From Polynucleobacter sp. HIN11 (lineage in GTDB: Bacteria; Pseudomonadota; Gammaproteobacteria; Burkholderiales; Burkholderiaceae), in contig NZ_AP028142.1 of assembly GCF_030297675.1 (NCBI RefSeq), forward strand, positions 1,426,001 to 1,490,000: a stretch of 64,000 nucleotides of DNA. Direction: 5' to 3'. Shown in pieces: positions 38,548-48,654 of the stretch; within the stretch, counting starts at the first letter, position 1, and every line of letters begins with the position of its first letter. The notes under the pieces were generated by a model that saw only the letters and a program-made list of their open reading frames with translations, did no database searches and was not told the DNA's origin. The translations under genes and the position numbers were made by a program.

Positions 38548-38853
38548 CTAGCCAAAGTGACAAACGTAATGCACTGGTTGCTCAGCACGAATTACAAAAT
38601 ATCCACCGGCCTCAACAGTCCATGATTGCCCTGCAGTAAAGGTCTGTTCGGCGTGACCATTGATGCTGACATATGCGGTGCCCTCAACGACTTCCATCAC
38701 CTCTTTGGTGCTTAGGTCAAAACGTAAGGTGCTGGGCAAAATCACCCCAACTGATTTACGGACCCCATTGGGTAGTGTGACCGTATGCGATACGCACTTC
38801 CCATCAAAATAAACATTTGCTTTTTTACCAACTGAAACGCCATCGAACTGCAT
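38548..38853 (-). CDS. ppnP: pyrimidine/purine nucleoside phosphorylase PpnP (YaiE family)
   Basis: A 101-residue single-domain cupin of the YaiE/PpnP family (former DUF1255), about the family's 94-residue length. Family members phosphorolyse several nucleosides to base and ribose-1-phosphate. Recognisable segments are NVYFDGKCVSHTVTLPNG, KSVGVILPSTLRF, VVEGTAYVSI and a C-terminal YFVIRAEQPVHYVCHF. It lies 24 bases downstream of argG on the same strand and may be co-transcribed, though no functional link to arginine is known. Confidence 0.9.
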   Translation of the reverse strand: MQFDGVSVGKKANVYFDGKCVSHTVTLPNGVRKSVGVILPSTLRFDLSTKEVMEVVEGTAYVSINGHAEQTFTAGQSWTVEAGGYFVIRAEQPVHYVCHFG

Positions 38854-38877
38854 ATCAACTCTTTCCTAGTTTGGTGA

Positions 38878-40107
38878 TTATTTTGCGCGTTTACGTTTTG
38901 CGATTTCAGCAATCCGCATCCGCAATGCATTAAGTTTAATAAAGCCACCGGCATCGGCTTGGTTATATGCGCCGCCATCATCATCAAAGGTTGCAATGGT
39001 TTGATCAAACAAGGTATTGGCTGAATCGCGTGCCAACACAGAAACTGAACCTTTGTATAACTTGAGACGCACAACCCCATTCACAGTTTTCTGAGTATGG
39101 TCAATTAAAGTCTGTAATGCCAAGCGCTCAGGCGACCACCAATAGCCGTTATAGATCAGCGCGGCATAGCGCGGCATCAGATCATCCTTGAGATGAGCGA
39201 CTTCACGATCTAAGGTAATACTTTCAATCGCACGATGCGCTTTGAGCAAAATAGTTCCGCCAGGCGTCTCATAGCAACCCCGGCTCTTCATCCCGACGAA
39301 ACGATTCTCGACCAGATCCAGTCGGCCAATACCGTGCGCACCGCCCAGTCGATTTAACTCGGATAGTAATTCGTGAGGCTTTAAGGATTTCCCATTGATC
39401 GCGACTGGATCACCTTGCTTAAATTCGATTTCAATCACCTGCGCTTGATCGGGGGCCTTCTCCGGGGAAACGGTCCAGCGCCACATTGCCTCTTCCGCTT
39501 CTGCGTTTGGATCTTCGAGATGCCGCCCCTCAAAACTAATGTGTAATAAATTAGCATCCATGGAATAAGGAGCACCCCCTTGTTTATGTTTCATCTCCAC
39601 AGGGATGTCATGTTTTTCTGCATAAGCTAGAAGTTTTTCTCGCGAGAGCAAATCCCACTCACGCCAGGGAGCAATTACCTTGATTCCGGGCTCAAGTGCG
39701 TAGTAACCAAGTTCAAACCGCACTTGATCATTCCCTTTACCGGTAGCGCCGTGGGATACCGCATCTGCGCCTACTTGACGGGCGATCTCAATTTGACGTT
39801 TTGCGATTAAAGGGCGAGCAATTGATGTTCCTAGCAAATACTCGCCTTCGTAAATCGTGTTTGCCCGAAACATTGGAAACACAAAGTCACGCACAAACTC
39901 TTCACGCAGATCATCAATAAAGATGTGCTCGGGCTTAATTCCAAATTTGAGTGCCTTAGCGCGTGCAGGTTCGAGCTCCTCGCCTTGCCCCAAGTCGGCG
40001 GTAAAGGTAACGATCTCACAACCATAAGTATCTTGAAGCCATTTCAGAATCACGCTGGTATCAAGGCCGCCAGAATAGGCTAATACTGCTTTTTTAATTT
40101 CAGACAT
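38878..40107 (-). CDS. argG: argininosuccinate synthase
   Basis: ArgG joins citrulline and aspartate using ATP; 409 residues, cytosolic. The N-terminal ATP-pyrophosphatase motif is [17 protein letters not shown], followed by [31 protein letters not shown] and [19 protein letters not shown]. It lies 53 bases downstream of argF on the same strand, so argF-argG may form a unit that supplies arginine from ornithine. argH is not in the window. Confidence 0.97.
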   Translation of the reverse strand: MSEIKKAVLAYSGGLDTSVILKWLQDTYGCEIVTFTADLGQGEELEPARAKALKFGIKPEHIFIDDLREEFVRDFVFPMFRANTIYEGEYLLGTSIARPLIAKRQIEIARQVGADAVSHGATGKGNDQVRFELGYYALEPGIKVIAPWREWDLLSREKLLAYAEKHDIPVEMKHKQGGAPYSMDANLLHISFEGRHLEDPNAEAEEAMWRWTVSPEKAPDQAQVIEIEFKQGDPVAINGKSLKPHELLSELNRLGGAHGIGRLDLVENRFVGMKSRGCYETPGGTILLKAHRAIESITLDREVAHLKDDLMPRYAALIYNGYWWSPERLALQTLIDHTQKTVNGVVRLKLYKGSVSVLARDSANTLFDQTIATFDDDGGAYNQADAGGFIKLNALRMRIAEIAKRKRAK

Positions 40108-40160
40108 AGTGTTTACGATCTCAATAAGTTAAGCAATCACTGCGATGACGAAAATTGATT

Positions 40161-41171
40161 TTATAAGCGACCACAGAGTAAGAATTCCATCAGAGCCTTT
40201 TGGACATGCAGCCGGTTTTCAGCCTCCTCCCAAACAACACTTTGGGGGCCATCAATTACTCCGGCACTAACCTCCTCGCCGCGATGCGCAGGCAAACAGT
40301 GCATGAAGAGTGCGTCAGGATGGGCTAATGCCATTAACTGCTCGGTCACCATCCAGTTCTTGAATGCTGCCATCCGCGTTGCGTTCTCAGCCTCATATCC
40401 CATGCTGGTCCATACATCAGTGCTTACCAAATCGGCGCCCTTACACGCATCCTTTGGGTCAGCACAGACGACGAGATGATTAAAGGCTGATGGCTGAAGG
40501 CGGGAGCGTTCCAACTGATATCCCTCGGGGGCAGAGAAGCGGAACTCAAAATCCAGTTTCTCAGCCGCCTGAATCCAGGTGTACGCCATATTGTTCGCAT
40601 CACCAACCCATGCCACCGTTTTCCCCTGAATCGGTCCGCGTGCCTCGACATAGGTAAATACATCGGCTAATACTTGGCAAGGGTGATATTGATTGGTCAA
40701 ACCATTCATGACAGGAACTCGCGAGTTGGCAGCAAAGCGCTCAATCGTCTCTTGCTCAAAGGTCCTAATCATGATGATGTCAGTCATCCGTGAGATGACT
40801 TGCGCAGCATCCTCGATCGGCTCACCCCGTCCTAACTGGGTATCACGCGTGTTCATGTAAACCGCATGCCCACCCAACTGATGAACGCCTGCTTCAAAAG
40901 AAAGGCGAGTACGGGTCGAGTGTTTTTCGAAGATCATGGCTAGAGTGCGATCGTGCAATGGATGCCAGGTCTCGTAGCGCTTAAACCGCTCCTTTAACCA
41001 CGCGGCGCGACCAAACAGATACTCGTACTCATCACGACTAAAGTCCGAAAATTGCAGGTAATGCCTAAGTCGGCCAGGAGATTGTGGCTTAGCCAGTGAT
41101 TGGCCATTACCCCACTCTGCAAACTGAGCACTTGATGATGCGATCGAAGTGTTATGCGGCTTATTGTGCAA
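40161..41171 (-). CDS. argF: ornithine carbamoyltransferase
   Basis: ArgF makes citrulline from ornithine and carbamoyl phosphate; 336 residues. The carbamoyl phosphate site is FEKHSTRTRLSFEAGV, then NGLTNQYHPCQVLAD, DVWTSMG and HCLPAHRGEEV. The conserved fold starts near HYLQFSDF, so about 35 residues at the N-terminus are extra. The start is TTG 41171, the only normal start codon in frame before the conserved region, with GGAG at 41182-41179 seven bases away. This ribosome site lies immediately behind the rpsT terminator, leaving no room for a separate promoter after it. argG follows. Confidence 0.94.
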   Translation of the reverse strand: MHNKPHNTSIASSSAQFAEWGNGQSLAKPQSPGRLRHYLQFSDFSRDEYEYLFGRAAWLKERFKRYETWHPLHDRTLAMIFEKHSTRTRLSFEAGVHQLGGHAVYMNTRDTQLGRGEPIEDAAQVISRMTDIIMIRTFEQETIERFAANSRVPVMNGLTNQYHPCQVLADVFTYVEARGPIQGKTVAWVGDANNMAYTWIQAAEKLDFEFRFSAPEGYQLERSRLQPSAFNHLVVCADPKDACKGADLVSTDVWTSMGYEAENATRMAAFKNWMVTEQLMALAHPDALFMHCLPAHRGEEVSAGVIDGPQSVVWEEAENRLHVQKALMEFLLCGRL

Positions 41172-41188
41172 AAGAACGCTCCACTAAA

Positions 41189-41216
41189 CAAAAACCCGCT
41201 CAACAGGAGAGCGGGT
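41189..41216 (-). terminator. rpsT terminator, directly before argF
   Basis: On the minus strand ACCCGCTC, a seven-base loop and GAGCGGGT form an eight-base-pair stem followed by TTTTTGTTT. The stem lies 42 bases past the rpsT stop. The argF ribosome site starts only seven bases after the five-T run. Confidence 0.85.
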
Positions 41217-41258
41217 CAGAAAATCAGTACTTCCTTAGGCCCGCAACAGGCCTAAAAA

Positions 41259-41522
41259 TTAGGCCATTGCTTTAATCGCAGCAGATAGTCGTGACTTCTG
41301 GCGAGCGGCAGTATTTTTATGGGCAATCTTTTTATCGGTAATCTTATCGATGGTCGATTGCGCAGCAACAAATACTTTCTTTGCAGCATCTTTATCGCCA
41401 GCTTCAATTGCTTTGCGAACTGCCTTAATGGAAGTGCGAAGTTTGGAACGCAAACTAGCGTTGTGAGCATTGAGCTTCACGGATTGACGAGCGCGCTTGC
41501 GAGCTTGTGCGGTATTAGCCAT
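41259..41522 (-). CDS. rpsT: 30S ribosomal protein S20
   Basis: S20, 87 residues, an all-helical basic protein that binds 16S rRNA. It begins [20 protein letters not shown] and contains [20 protein letters not shown] and [18 protein letters not shown]. The gene is divergent from murJ, a typical proteobacterial arrangement, across 171 bases. It is followed by the stem-loop terminator at 41216-41189. Confidence 0.98.
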   Translation of the reverse strand: MANTAQARKRARQSVKLNAHNASLRSKLRTSIKAVRKAIEAGDKDAAKKVFVAAQSTIDKITDKKIAHKNTAARQKSRLSAAIKAMA

Positions 41523-41693
41523 TCAATTAACCTATCTAAACAAATAATTAGAATGAAATCAGTCCCTTAAAGAAAGTGGGGCTAAATTCATTAGCGTTAT
41601 ATGAGATCAAATATCCGATCTCGAAAACCTGACATTCTACCTTAAAGACCCCAAAATGCCCACCCCTCCCCCCAAATAAGGGAAAATTAGGCC

Positions 41694-43250
41694 ATGAACC
41701 TCCTCTCTGCCGCAGCGAAGGTAAGCTCCCTGACCATGGTTTCCCGCATTACGGGATTGGTTCGGGAAACCTTGATCGCTAGAAGCTTTGGGGCCTCGGA
41801 GTGGACCGATGCCTTTAATGTAGCCTTCAGACTCCCCAATCTATTGCGTCGGCTCTTCGCAGAGGGGGCTTTCTCCCAGGCTTTTGTACCAATCCTGGGA
41901 GAAATCTCCAATCGGGGAGAAAAAGATCAGACCCGAGCGCTAATAGACGCGATTGCCACCATTCTGTTTTGGGCCCTCAGTCTCACGGTCATGATTGGGG
42001 TCATCGCAGCACCAATCCTGGTTTTTATTATTGCAGCGGGTCTCAAGGATGGGGCCGCTTTTGAGACCACCGTCTTTATGACACGGGTCATGTTTCCTTA
42101 TATTGGCCTCATTTCCATGGTTTCGTTATCAGCGGGCATCCTCAATACCTTTGGACGCTTTGCGGTTCCTGCCTTTACCCCTGTACTCCTCAATCTTTCC
42201 CTAATCGGTGGCGCCCTTTTTATTGCACCCACCTTAGAGCAACCGATTTACGCCTTAAGCATCGGGGTCATGATCGGTGGTGTCTTGCAGCTGGCGATTC
42301 AGATTCCAGCCTTAATGCGACTCGGATTATTGCCTCGGATTGGCTTGCTCCCCAGAAAAATCAAATCCGCCTGGCAAAATCCAGATGCCCGCCGTGTCCT
42401 AAAACTCATGGTACCGGCTGTATTTGCAGTCTCCGTTGCGCAAATTTCCCTCATCATCAATACCAATATTGCCTCGCATTTGCAAACCGGTAGCGTCTCT
42501 TGGCTCTCGTATGCGGATCGCCTAATGGAGTTTCCGACCGCTCTGCTGGGGGTTGCACTTGGAACTGTTTTATTACCAAGCCTTAGCAAAGCAAATGCCG
42601 CTCAAGATACTGCGCAGGCTGGAGAGTTGTTGATTTGGGGATTGCGCCTCACCTTTTTACTGGCAGCGCCCTGCGCGATCGCCTTATTTCTGTTTGGTAC
42701 CCCAATCTCAGCGGTTTTGTACCACTACGGGCAATTTAATGCCATGGATGTGGAAATGACCCGGCAAGCACTGGCTGCCTATGGTGTAGGTCTGATTGGT
42801 CTCATTTTGGTCAAGATCTTAGCCCCAGGGTTTTACTCACGTCAGGATATCCGTACCCCCGTCAAAATTGCATTGGTGGTCTTAGTCTTTACACAGCTCG
42901 CCAATATCGGGCTCGTGCCACTGTTTGCCCATGCTGGCCTTGCTCTATCCGTTGGTCTTGGGGCGTGTTTAAACGCAGCCCTGTTGTGGCTAGGGCTACG
43001 TCGACGTGGGGCCCTTCCAAGCGCGGTTGGCTGGTTCAAATATTTCGGTCAACTGCTTGTTGGACTATTGCCACTGAGCATGGTGCTTTTTTATGGTGCA
43101 CAGGCACACGATTGGCTCGCTTTACAAGTCAACCCCTTGATTCGCATTGGTCTTCTTGGTCTTTGGTTGGGTGCAGCAGCAATCATTTACTTTGCCAGCC
43201 TGTGGATCGTCGGTTTACGCTGGCAAAATTTTCTGCGTCATGCAAAATAG
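41694..43250 (+). CDS. murJ: lipid II flippase MurJ
   Basis: An inner-membrane MOP-family flippase of 518 residues with about 14 hydrophobic segments. It moves lipid II to the periplasm for peptidoglycan synthesis. The N-terminus LSAAAKVSSLTMVSRITGLV, followed by FGASEWTDAFNVAFRLPNL and LRRLFAEGAFSQAFVP, is characteristic and carries the conserved arginines of the central cavity. The 43256 gene follows five bases later. Confidence 0.96.
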   Translation: MNLLSAAAKVSSLTMVSRITGLVRETLIARSFGASEWTDAFNVAFRLPNLLRRLFAEGAFSQAFVPILGEISNRGEKDQTRALIDAIATILFWALSLTVMIGVIAAPILVFIIAAGLKDGAAFETTVFMTRVMFPYIGLISMVSLSAGILNTFGRFAVPAFTPVLLNLSLIGGALFIAPTLEQPIYALSIGVMIGGVLQLAIQIPALMRLGLLPRIGLLPRKIKSAWQNPDARRVLKLMVPAVFAVSVAQISLIINTNIASHLQTGSVSWLSYADRLMEFPTALLGVALGTVLLPSLSKANAAQDTAQAGELLIWGLRLTFLLAAPCAIALFLFGTPISAVLYHYGQFNAMDVEMTRQALAAYGVGLIGLILVKILAPGFYSRQDIRTPVKIALVVLVFTQLANIGLVPLFAHAGLALSVGLGACLNAALLWLGLRRRGALPSAVGWFKYFGQLLVGLLPLSMVLFYGAQAHDWLALQVNPLIRIGLLGLWLGAAAIIYFASLWIVGLRWQNFLRHAK

Positions 43251-43255
43251 GAAAT

Positions 43256-44098
43256 ATGCCAACTCAACAACTTGACTACTTTGCCACCTTGGTTGCTGAG
43301 GACGAGCATTTTCCCCTCACGGAGGCATGCATTGCAGTAGCCCAACATGCATTTCCTGATTTAGATGTCCAACATACCCTCGATGAGATTGATCAGCTAG
43401 GCGATCGACTCAAAAAACGAATCTCCGCCGATGCTTCTGCGGTGCAGCGACTCCAACAGCTCAAACATTTCTTTTATACCGAACTTGGATTTGGGCCCAA
43501 TCCCAATGATTTTTATGCCCCCGAGAACTCTTATCTGCATCATGTTTTACAAAGTCGTCGGGGCATTCCAATTTCATTGGCGATCTTAATGATGGAGCTT
43601 GGCAATCAGATTGGATTAAAAATCCGTGGGGTGTCCTTTCCCAATCACTTTATGCTGCGCGTTTCCTTACCCCAAGGCGAGATCATTATGGATCCGCTGA
43701 CTGGTGCATCCCTATCGAAGCACGAACTTCAAGAGATGCTCGATCCGTATTTGGAGGCAAAGGGTTATGTTGGCGAGTTACAACTCCCACTGAACGTATT
43801 TTTGCGAGTCTCCAGCTGCCGCGAGATCATCTCGCGTTTCTTGCGCAACCTCAAACTCATTTATACCGAACATGAGCGTTGGGAGCGCTTGTTGGGGGTT
43901 CAACAGCGACTTGTGATCCTCTTGCCTGATGCCGTGGAAGAGATTCGGGATCGCGGCCTAATCTATGCGCAATTGGAGTATCTGCGCCCTGCCATCGACG
44001 ATATGCAGCAATACCTCACCGAAGTTCCTAACGCTTCAGATGCCGATGAAATCCGGGAGCATATTGCCACGCTTGAGCATCAAGTGCGTCAACATTAA
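43256..44098 (+). CDS. SirB1/transglutaminase-like protein with C-terminal TPR region
   Basis: A 280-residue protein of the SirB1 N-terminal (transglutaminase-like) family. It shows the typical SYLHHVLQSRRGIPISLAIL segment near residue 98, followed by GVSFPNHFMLRV and IIMDPLTGA. The classical transglutaminase cysteine is replaced by serine in GIPISLAIL, as is usual for this family, so catalysis is doubtful. The C-terminal 90 residues are helical and TPR-like. The cellular function is not known. It follows murJ by five bases and precedes miaA by 14, so the three are likely one transcript. Confidence 0.83.
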   Translation: MPTQQLDYFATLVAEDEHFPLTEACIAVAQHAFPDLDVQHTLDEIDQLGDRLKKRISADASAVQRLQQLKHFFYTELGFGPNPNDFYAPENSYLHHVLQSRRGIPISLAILMMELGNQIGLKIRGVSFPNHFMLRVSLPQGEIIMDPLTGASLSKHELQEMLDPYLEAKGYVGELQLPLNVFLRVSSCREIISRFLRNLKLIYTEHERWERLLGVQQRLVILLPDAVEEIRDRGLIYAQLEYLRPAIDDMQQYLTEVPNASDADEIREHIATLEHQVRQH

Positions 44099-44112
44099 TT
44101 TCAACAGAGCGG

Positions 44113-45084
44113 ATGTCGGCCAAGGTTTTATCGATTGTGGGCCCTACCGGGGTCGGCAAAAGCAATTTAGCGCTTGAGTTAGCCAGGCAATGCCGCCAAC
44201 AGCATCTGAATATCGAGATCATCAGCATGGACTCCGCCCTAGTTTATCGTGGGATGGATATCGGGACAGCAAAGCCCACTGCTGCTGAACAAGCTGAGGT
44301 TACGCATCATCTGATTGATATTCGTGATCCGAGCGAGAGTTATTCAGCGGCTCATTTTGCTAGCGATGCAAAACAATTAATTGAAGAGATTCAGGCGCGG
44401 GGACATATTCCACTCATTGTGGGGGGAACCATGCTGTACTGGCGAGCCTGGGTCTATGGGTTCTCCAAATTACCCCCTGCTGATCCACAAACCCGCAAGC
44501 AACTCGATGATGAAGCTGCCGTGTTGGGTTGGCCTGGTATGCATGCCAAACTTGCTCAAATTGACCCAGTTACTGCAAGTCGACTACAGCCTAACGATAG
44601 CCAACGAATTCAGCGAGCGCTCGAGGTCTATGCATTAACGGGCCAACCCATATCTCAGTTGTTTGAAGAGTCACCAAGCGCTACTGGGCGTGATTCAGAG
44701 CTCTCCGAGCATGCCGTTGAAGTGATTTCTTTAGAACCGAGTAACCGTCAATCTCTGCATACACGTCTTGAAGAACGTTTTGATCAAATGCTTGAAAATA
44801 ATTTCATGGACGAGGTGCGCTCTTTATTTGAGCGCGGCGACTTGCATACTAATTTGCCGGCGATTCGCTCGGTGGGCTATCGCCAGGTGTGGGAATACTT
44901 AGAGGGCAAGGTAGATTACTCGACGATGAAACAAAAAGCATACGCTGCCACACGACAGCTCAGTAAACGTCAGATGACTTGGCTAAGAGCGATGCAGCGG
45001 CATACGTTTGACCCATTGAACCCAGCAGAACTTCAAGCCGCAAAATCAATGGCGATGGTCACCCTCCAAAGATCCTTTAAATAA
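44113..45084 (+). CDS. miaA: tRNA dimethylallyltransferase MiaA
   Basis: MiaA transfers the dimethylallyl group from DMAPP to A37 of tRNAs reading UNN codons; 323 residues. The P-loop is [17 protein letters not shown] (about residues 8-24), then [19 protein letters not shown] with the catalytic aspartate, [15 protein letters not shown] segment here as [18 protein letters not shown], and [14 protein letters not shown]. The DMAPP comes from the IspH route present in this window. The stop overlaps the convergent purM stop by eight bases. Confidence 0.97.
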   Translation: MSAKVLSIVGPTGVGKSNLALELARQCRQQHLNIEIISMDSALVYRGMDIGTAKPTAAEQAEVTHHLIDIRDPSESYSAAHFASDAKQLIEEIQARGHIPLIVGGTMLYWRAWVYGFSKLPPADPQTRKQLDDEAAVLGWPGMHAKLAQIDPVTASRLQPNDSQRIQRALEVYALTGQPISQLFEESPSATGRDSELSEHAVEVISLEPSNRQSLHTRLEERFDQMLENNFMDEVRSLFERGDLHTNLPAIRSVGYRQVWEYLEGKVDYSTMKQKAYAATRQLSKRQMTWLRAMQRHTFDPLNPAELQAAKSMAMVTLQRSFK

Positions 45085-46123
45085 GAATCGTTTGTGGCGC
45101 TCCCTCTGGACGCTGAGCAATATCACCTAACAACCAAGCATTTAGGCCTTGCTGTTCAATACTAGCAATCACAGCTTTTGCTTCTTGCTGTTCAACGACA
45201 ACCACCATCCCAATGCCGCAATTGAAGACACGCACCATCTCCGCATCAGCAACGCCGCCTTTCATTTGCAACCAACGAAACAGCGGTGGCAGGCTCCATG
45301 AATCACGACGCAGCACTGCTTGGGTATTCTCTGGTAACACCCGTGGGATGTTATCCACTAAACCGCCACCCGTAATATGCGCCAATCCCTTCAAGGGATG
45401 TTGCGACATCACATTTAAAAGTTGCTTAACGTAGATTTGAGTGGGTGCCATAACTAATTCTTGCAAGGTCTTACCCTCAATGGTCTCACTGGGTTTTGCG
45501 CCAGCTCGCTCAATAATCTTCCGAATTAAGGAATAGCCATTTGAATGCGCACCACTAGATGCAATTCCAATAATTGCGTCACCCGGCCGAATACTGGAGC
45601 CATCAATAATTTTCGATTTCTCAACCACACCAACCGCAAAGCCTGCCAAATCGTATTCACCCGGCGGATACATGCCTGGCATCTCAGCAGTTTCACCCCC
45701 AATTAAGGCGCAGCCAGCCAACTCACACCCCTTGGCAATTCCGGCGATTACGGTCGCTGCTGTATCGACCGATAACTTACCGCATGCAAAGTAATCGAGA
45801 AAGAAAAGAGATTCGGCGCCTTGGACCAAAATGTCATTAACGCTCATCGCCACTAAATCCTGGCCAATCGTCTCATGGGCATTCCACTCAAAAGCGAGCT
45901 TTAATTTGGTGCCAACCCCATCGGTACCGGATACCAAAATGGGTTCTTTGTAGCGTTTGGGTACCTCAAATAAAGCCCCAAATCCTCCAATTCCCGCCAA
46001 AACACCATCGCGCATGGTCTTTCTTGCCAGTGGCTTAATACGATCAACTAGAGCGTCCCCAGCGTCAATGTCGACACCCGCGTCACGGTAAGACAAGCCT
46101 GGGCTTTTTGATGGATTAGTCAT
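45077..46123 (-). CDS. purM: phosphoribosylformylglycinamidine cyclo-ligase PurM
   Basis: AIR synthetase of purine synthesis, 348 residues from ATG 46123. It shows [44 protein letters not shown] (nucleotide site), [11 protein letters not shown] and [16 protein letters not shown]. An in-frame ATG at 46165 would add 14 residues; neither start has a clear ribosome site, and 46123 fits the usual family length. It is divergent from the AI-2E family permease, the standard betaproteobacterial neighbour. Confidence 0.95.
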   Translation of the reverse strand: MTNPSKSPGLSYRDAGVDIDAGDALVDRIKPLARKTMRDGVLAGIGGFGALFEVPKRYKEPILVSGTDGVGTKLKLAFEWNAHETIGQDLVAMSVNDILVQGAESLFFLDYFACGKLSVDTAATVIAGIAKGCELAGCALIGGETAEMPGMYPPGEYDLAGFAVGVVEKSKIIDGSSIRPGDAIIGIASSGAHSNGYSLIRKIIERAGAKPSETIEGKTLQELVMAPTQIYVKQLLNVMSQHPLKGLAHITGGGLVDNIPRVLPENTQAVLRRDSWSLPPLFRWLQMKGGVADAEMVRVFNCGIGMVVVVEQQEAKAVIASIEQQGLNAWLLGDIAQRPEGAPQTILI

Positions 46124-46206
46124 AAATGGGTCTTCAAAAAAGGGTAAATCCTGCAGATCAGTCATTTACATCGTTAGAATCTCTGAATTCTAGAGTATGA
46201 AGGCCC

Positions 46207-47196
46207 ATGGCTGAAATTTTTACCCCTTTTCTATTTGCATTTATTTTGGCTTACATTCTGAGGCCCTTGGTTCTGCGTCTTCAAAATCTAGGACTTGGTA
46301 AAACCCTTGCCAGCAGCATCGGCATGCTTTTTGGGCTTGGCGTTTTTCTCATCATCCTGTTACTGCTGATTAATCTACTGCGCTATGAAATTCCTCTCAT
46401 TAAGGCTCAGCTACCCATTTGGCTTCAAAGTCTGCAAACGTGGCTGGGGCCTAAATTACTCAGCCTGAATATTGAGATCGATTGGCTCGCTTTGCGAGAT
46501 GCGATTACGCAAAAATTGACTGCTCATTTTTCTGCAAACGCCAACCAAATATTAAGTACGAGTTTTGAAACCATCTTAGCCTCTGGTAGCTCCGTACTTG
46601 GCGGCCTCGTCAATATTGTCTTGATTCTCTTCGTTCTTTTTTATCTGCTGATTGATTGGAAACACTTCTTTGAATTACTCAAGCAACTGCTTCCAATTCG
46701 CTATCAAGACACTGCGGTCAGGTTAGCACTAGAAACCGACTTATTGCTATCGCAATACCTGCGGGGGCAAATGCTGGTGATTTTGATCATGGCGGTTTTC
46801 TATAGCGCCGGATTGAGTTTGACAGGTATGCATGGAGCACTCGGTCTAGGCGTATTTACCGCCTTGGTGATTGTGATTCCTTATATTGGAATTGCGCTGG
46901 GTCTGATTCTGGCGATCCTATCGGTCATTTTGCAATTTGGGCTTGGACCTGAACTCGTGATTGTGCTGGTCGTATTTGGGATTGGCCAAGTGCTCGAAGG
47001 ATTTTTCCTAACCCCCCGTTTAGTAGGCGAACGAATTGGGCTTCACCCAGTGGCGGTTTTATTTGCTTTACTAATCTTCGCTAAATTATTTGGATTTTTT
47101 GGAGTGTTACTTGCCCTACCAGCTAGCGCGGTTGTGTTGGTATTGATCCGCTTTGCATGGTCGCAATACGCCCAAAGTACCTGGTATCAAAAGTAA
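46207..47196 (+). CDS. AI-2E family transporter / PerM-like permease
   Basis: A polytopic membrane protein of 329 residues of the AI-2E exporter (PerM/YhhT) superfamily, with about seven hydrophobic segments. The N-terminus starts inside the family's conserved region (FLFAFILAYILRPLV), so the first membrane segment usually found before this motif is missing or shortened; an in-frame stop lies nine bases upstream. Near the end are EGFFLTPRLVGERIGLHPVAVLF and FGFFGVLLALPASA, both family hallmarks. The substrate is unknown; relatives act as Na+/H+ antiporters or export small molecules. Its stop overlaps the hda ATG. Confidence 0.85.
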   Translation: MAEIFTPFLFAFILAYILRPLVLRLQNLGLGKTLASSIGMLFGLGVFLIILLLLINLLRYEIPLIKAQLPIWLQSLQTWLGPKLLSLNIEIDWLALRDAITQKLTAHFSANANQILSTSFETILASGSSVLGGLVNIVLILFVLFYLLIDWKHFFELLKQLLPIRYQDTAVRLALETDLLLSQYLRGQMLVILIMAVFYSAGLSLTGMHGALGLGVFTALVIVIPYIGIALGLILAILSVILQFGLGPELVIVLVVFGIGQVLEGFFLTPRLVGERIGLHPVAVLFALLIFAKLFGFFGVLLALPASAVVLVLIRFAWSQYAQSTWYQK

Positions 47197-47957
47197 TGGC
47201 CCCATCCGCACTGCCCCGTCAATTTGCGCTCGATATCAATCAAGCCCCTAAACCCTCATTGCACAATTTTTTACCGAATGGTAATGAGGCACTGATTGAC
47301 GCACTCAACCAGTCCATCGCTCGTTGGAACTCTCCTGCTAAGACCGCTTCCCACTCGATTGAGGGACGCTGGTTTTATTGGTGGGGAAGCGCTGGCGCCG
47401 GATGCTCTCATCTTCTTAGCGCTATCGCAAACCAAGCGCAAACGCTTGGGATGGGATCGATTCGCCTGCTACCCAACGATCCGAGTACCTGGGTCGATGC
47501 CGAGCAAAAACTCTCTGCAGCGGTAAACCCTGCACCGATCATCATGACCGTTGATGATGTGGATCAGCTGGATACGCATCAACAAGCCAGCCTTTTTCGC
47601 TTACTCAATTTAGTACATGCCTCACCACACTCGTTTGTGTATCTATCTGGGCATGTGCCCCCTGCACAATTGACATTACGAGAAGACTTGCGTACCCGTC
47701 TTGGCTGGGGGCTGATCTTTGAAGTTCATCCGCTGTCTGATTCAGAGAAGATCGAGGCGCTATCTCGCGCTGCAAAAGAGCGGGGTTTGATCTTATCCAA
47801 CGAAGTTTTGCCTTGGTTGATTCATCATTTCTATCGAGATATGCCAAGTTTGATGGCATTACTCGATGCACTCGATGCCTATTCTTTGGAGACCAAGCGC
47901 GCGATTACCCTACCCTTGGTTCGTGAACTCTTACAAATTTCTGGACACACCCCATGA
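47196..47957 (+). CDS. hda: DnaA-regulatory protein Hda
   Basis: A DnaA-homologous AAA+ protein of 253 residues that, with the DNA-loaded sliding clamp, promotes ATP hydrolysis on DnaA (RIDA). The N-terminal segment ALPRQFALDINQAPKPSLHN includes the Q-F-x-L clamp-binding motif. The P-loop region is WWGSAGAGCSHLLSAIA (about residues 64-80), and IMTVDDVDQLD is the Walker B equivalent. DNA-binding domain IV of DnaA is absent. The start ATG overlaps the permease stop by one base (TAATG), and the stop overlaps the HAD gene (ATGA). Confidence 0.92.
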   Translation: MAPSALPRQFALDINQAPKPSLHNFLPNGNEALIDALNQSIARWNSPAKTASHSIEGRWFYWWGSAGAGCSHLLSAIANQAQTLGMGSIRLLPNDPSTWVDAEQKLSAAVNPAPIIMTVDDVDQLDTHQQASLFRLLNLVHASPHSFVYLSGHVPPAQLTLREDLRTRLGWGLIFEVHPLSDSEKIEALSRAAKERGLILSNEVLPWLIHHFYRDMPSLMALLDALDAYSLETKRAITLPLVRELLQISGHTP

Positions 47958-48634
47958 CTCGCTTAGCTCTGTTTGATTTAGATCACACCCTCTTACCGTT
48001 TGACAGCGATTACGAATGGGGGCAATTTCTGGTGCGCTTAGGCGTTGTTGATGGGGAGCAATATGCCAAAGCCAACGATCAGTTTTACGCCGATTACAAA
48101 ATAGGTAAGCTTGATATTGATGCATTCTTACGTTTTGCCCTAAAACCCTTGGCTGACAACCCGCGTACGCAATTAGAGGGCTGGCATCGTGCATTTATGC
48201 AAGAGAAGATCGATGGACGTCTTCATCCACAAGCGATGAGGCTTGTCCAACAACATTTAGATGCGGGGGATTTGTGTTGTGTGGTGACCGCTACCAATAG
48301 TTTTGTCACTCGCCCGATTGTGAACGCCTTTGGAATTGAACATCTAGTTGCTACTGAACCGGCCACGGAGAATAATCAACCAGGAGCAAATTTCACAGGC
48401 GGTATTGTGGGAGTTCCGAGCTTTAAGGAAGGAAAAATTACTCGAGTTAATGATTGGTTAGCCGGTTTGGGATTACGCTTGGAATCCATCGAGCAAAGCT
48501 TCTTTTACTCCGACTCCATGAATGATTTGCCACTATTAGAAAAAGTAACCAATCCAGTGGCCACCAATCCAGATGCCCGCTTGCGTGCAGAAGCCGAGAA
48601 GCGAAATTGGCCGATCTTAGAACTATTTCATTAA
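47954..48634 (+). CDS. HAD-superfamily IB hydrolase (SerB-like)
   Basis: A cytosolic HAD hydrolase of 226 residues. Motif I is ALFDLDHTLLPFDSDYEWG (DxDxT near residue 8), motif II is VVTATNSF, and motif III/IV is FFYSDSMNDLPLLEKVTNPVA cut here as YSDSMNDLPLL. Subfamily IB includes phosphoserine and related phosphomonoester phosphatases. The substrate is unknown. It is in the same tight row as hda and pcnB, a combination conserved in betaproteobacteria. Confidence 0.87.
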   Translation: MTRLALFDLDHTLLPFDSDYEWGQFLVRLGVVDGEQYAKANDQFYADYKIGKLDIDAFLRFALKPLADNPRTQLEGWHRAFMQEKIDGRLHPQAMRLVQQHLDAGDLCCVVTATNSFVTRPIVNAFGIEHLVATEPATENNQPGANFTGGIVGVPSFKEGKITRVNDWLAGLGLRLESIEQSFFYSDSMNDLPLLEKVTNPVATNPDARLRAEAEKRNWPILELFH

Positions 48635-48654
48635 ATTAATTCTGGCGCATCCTC

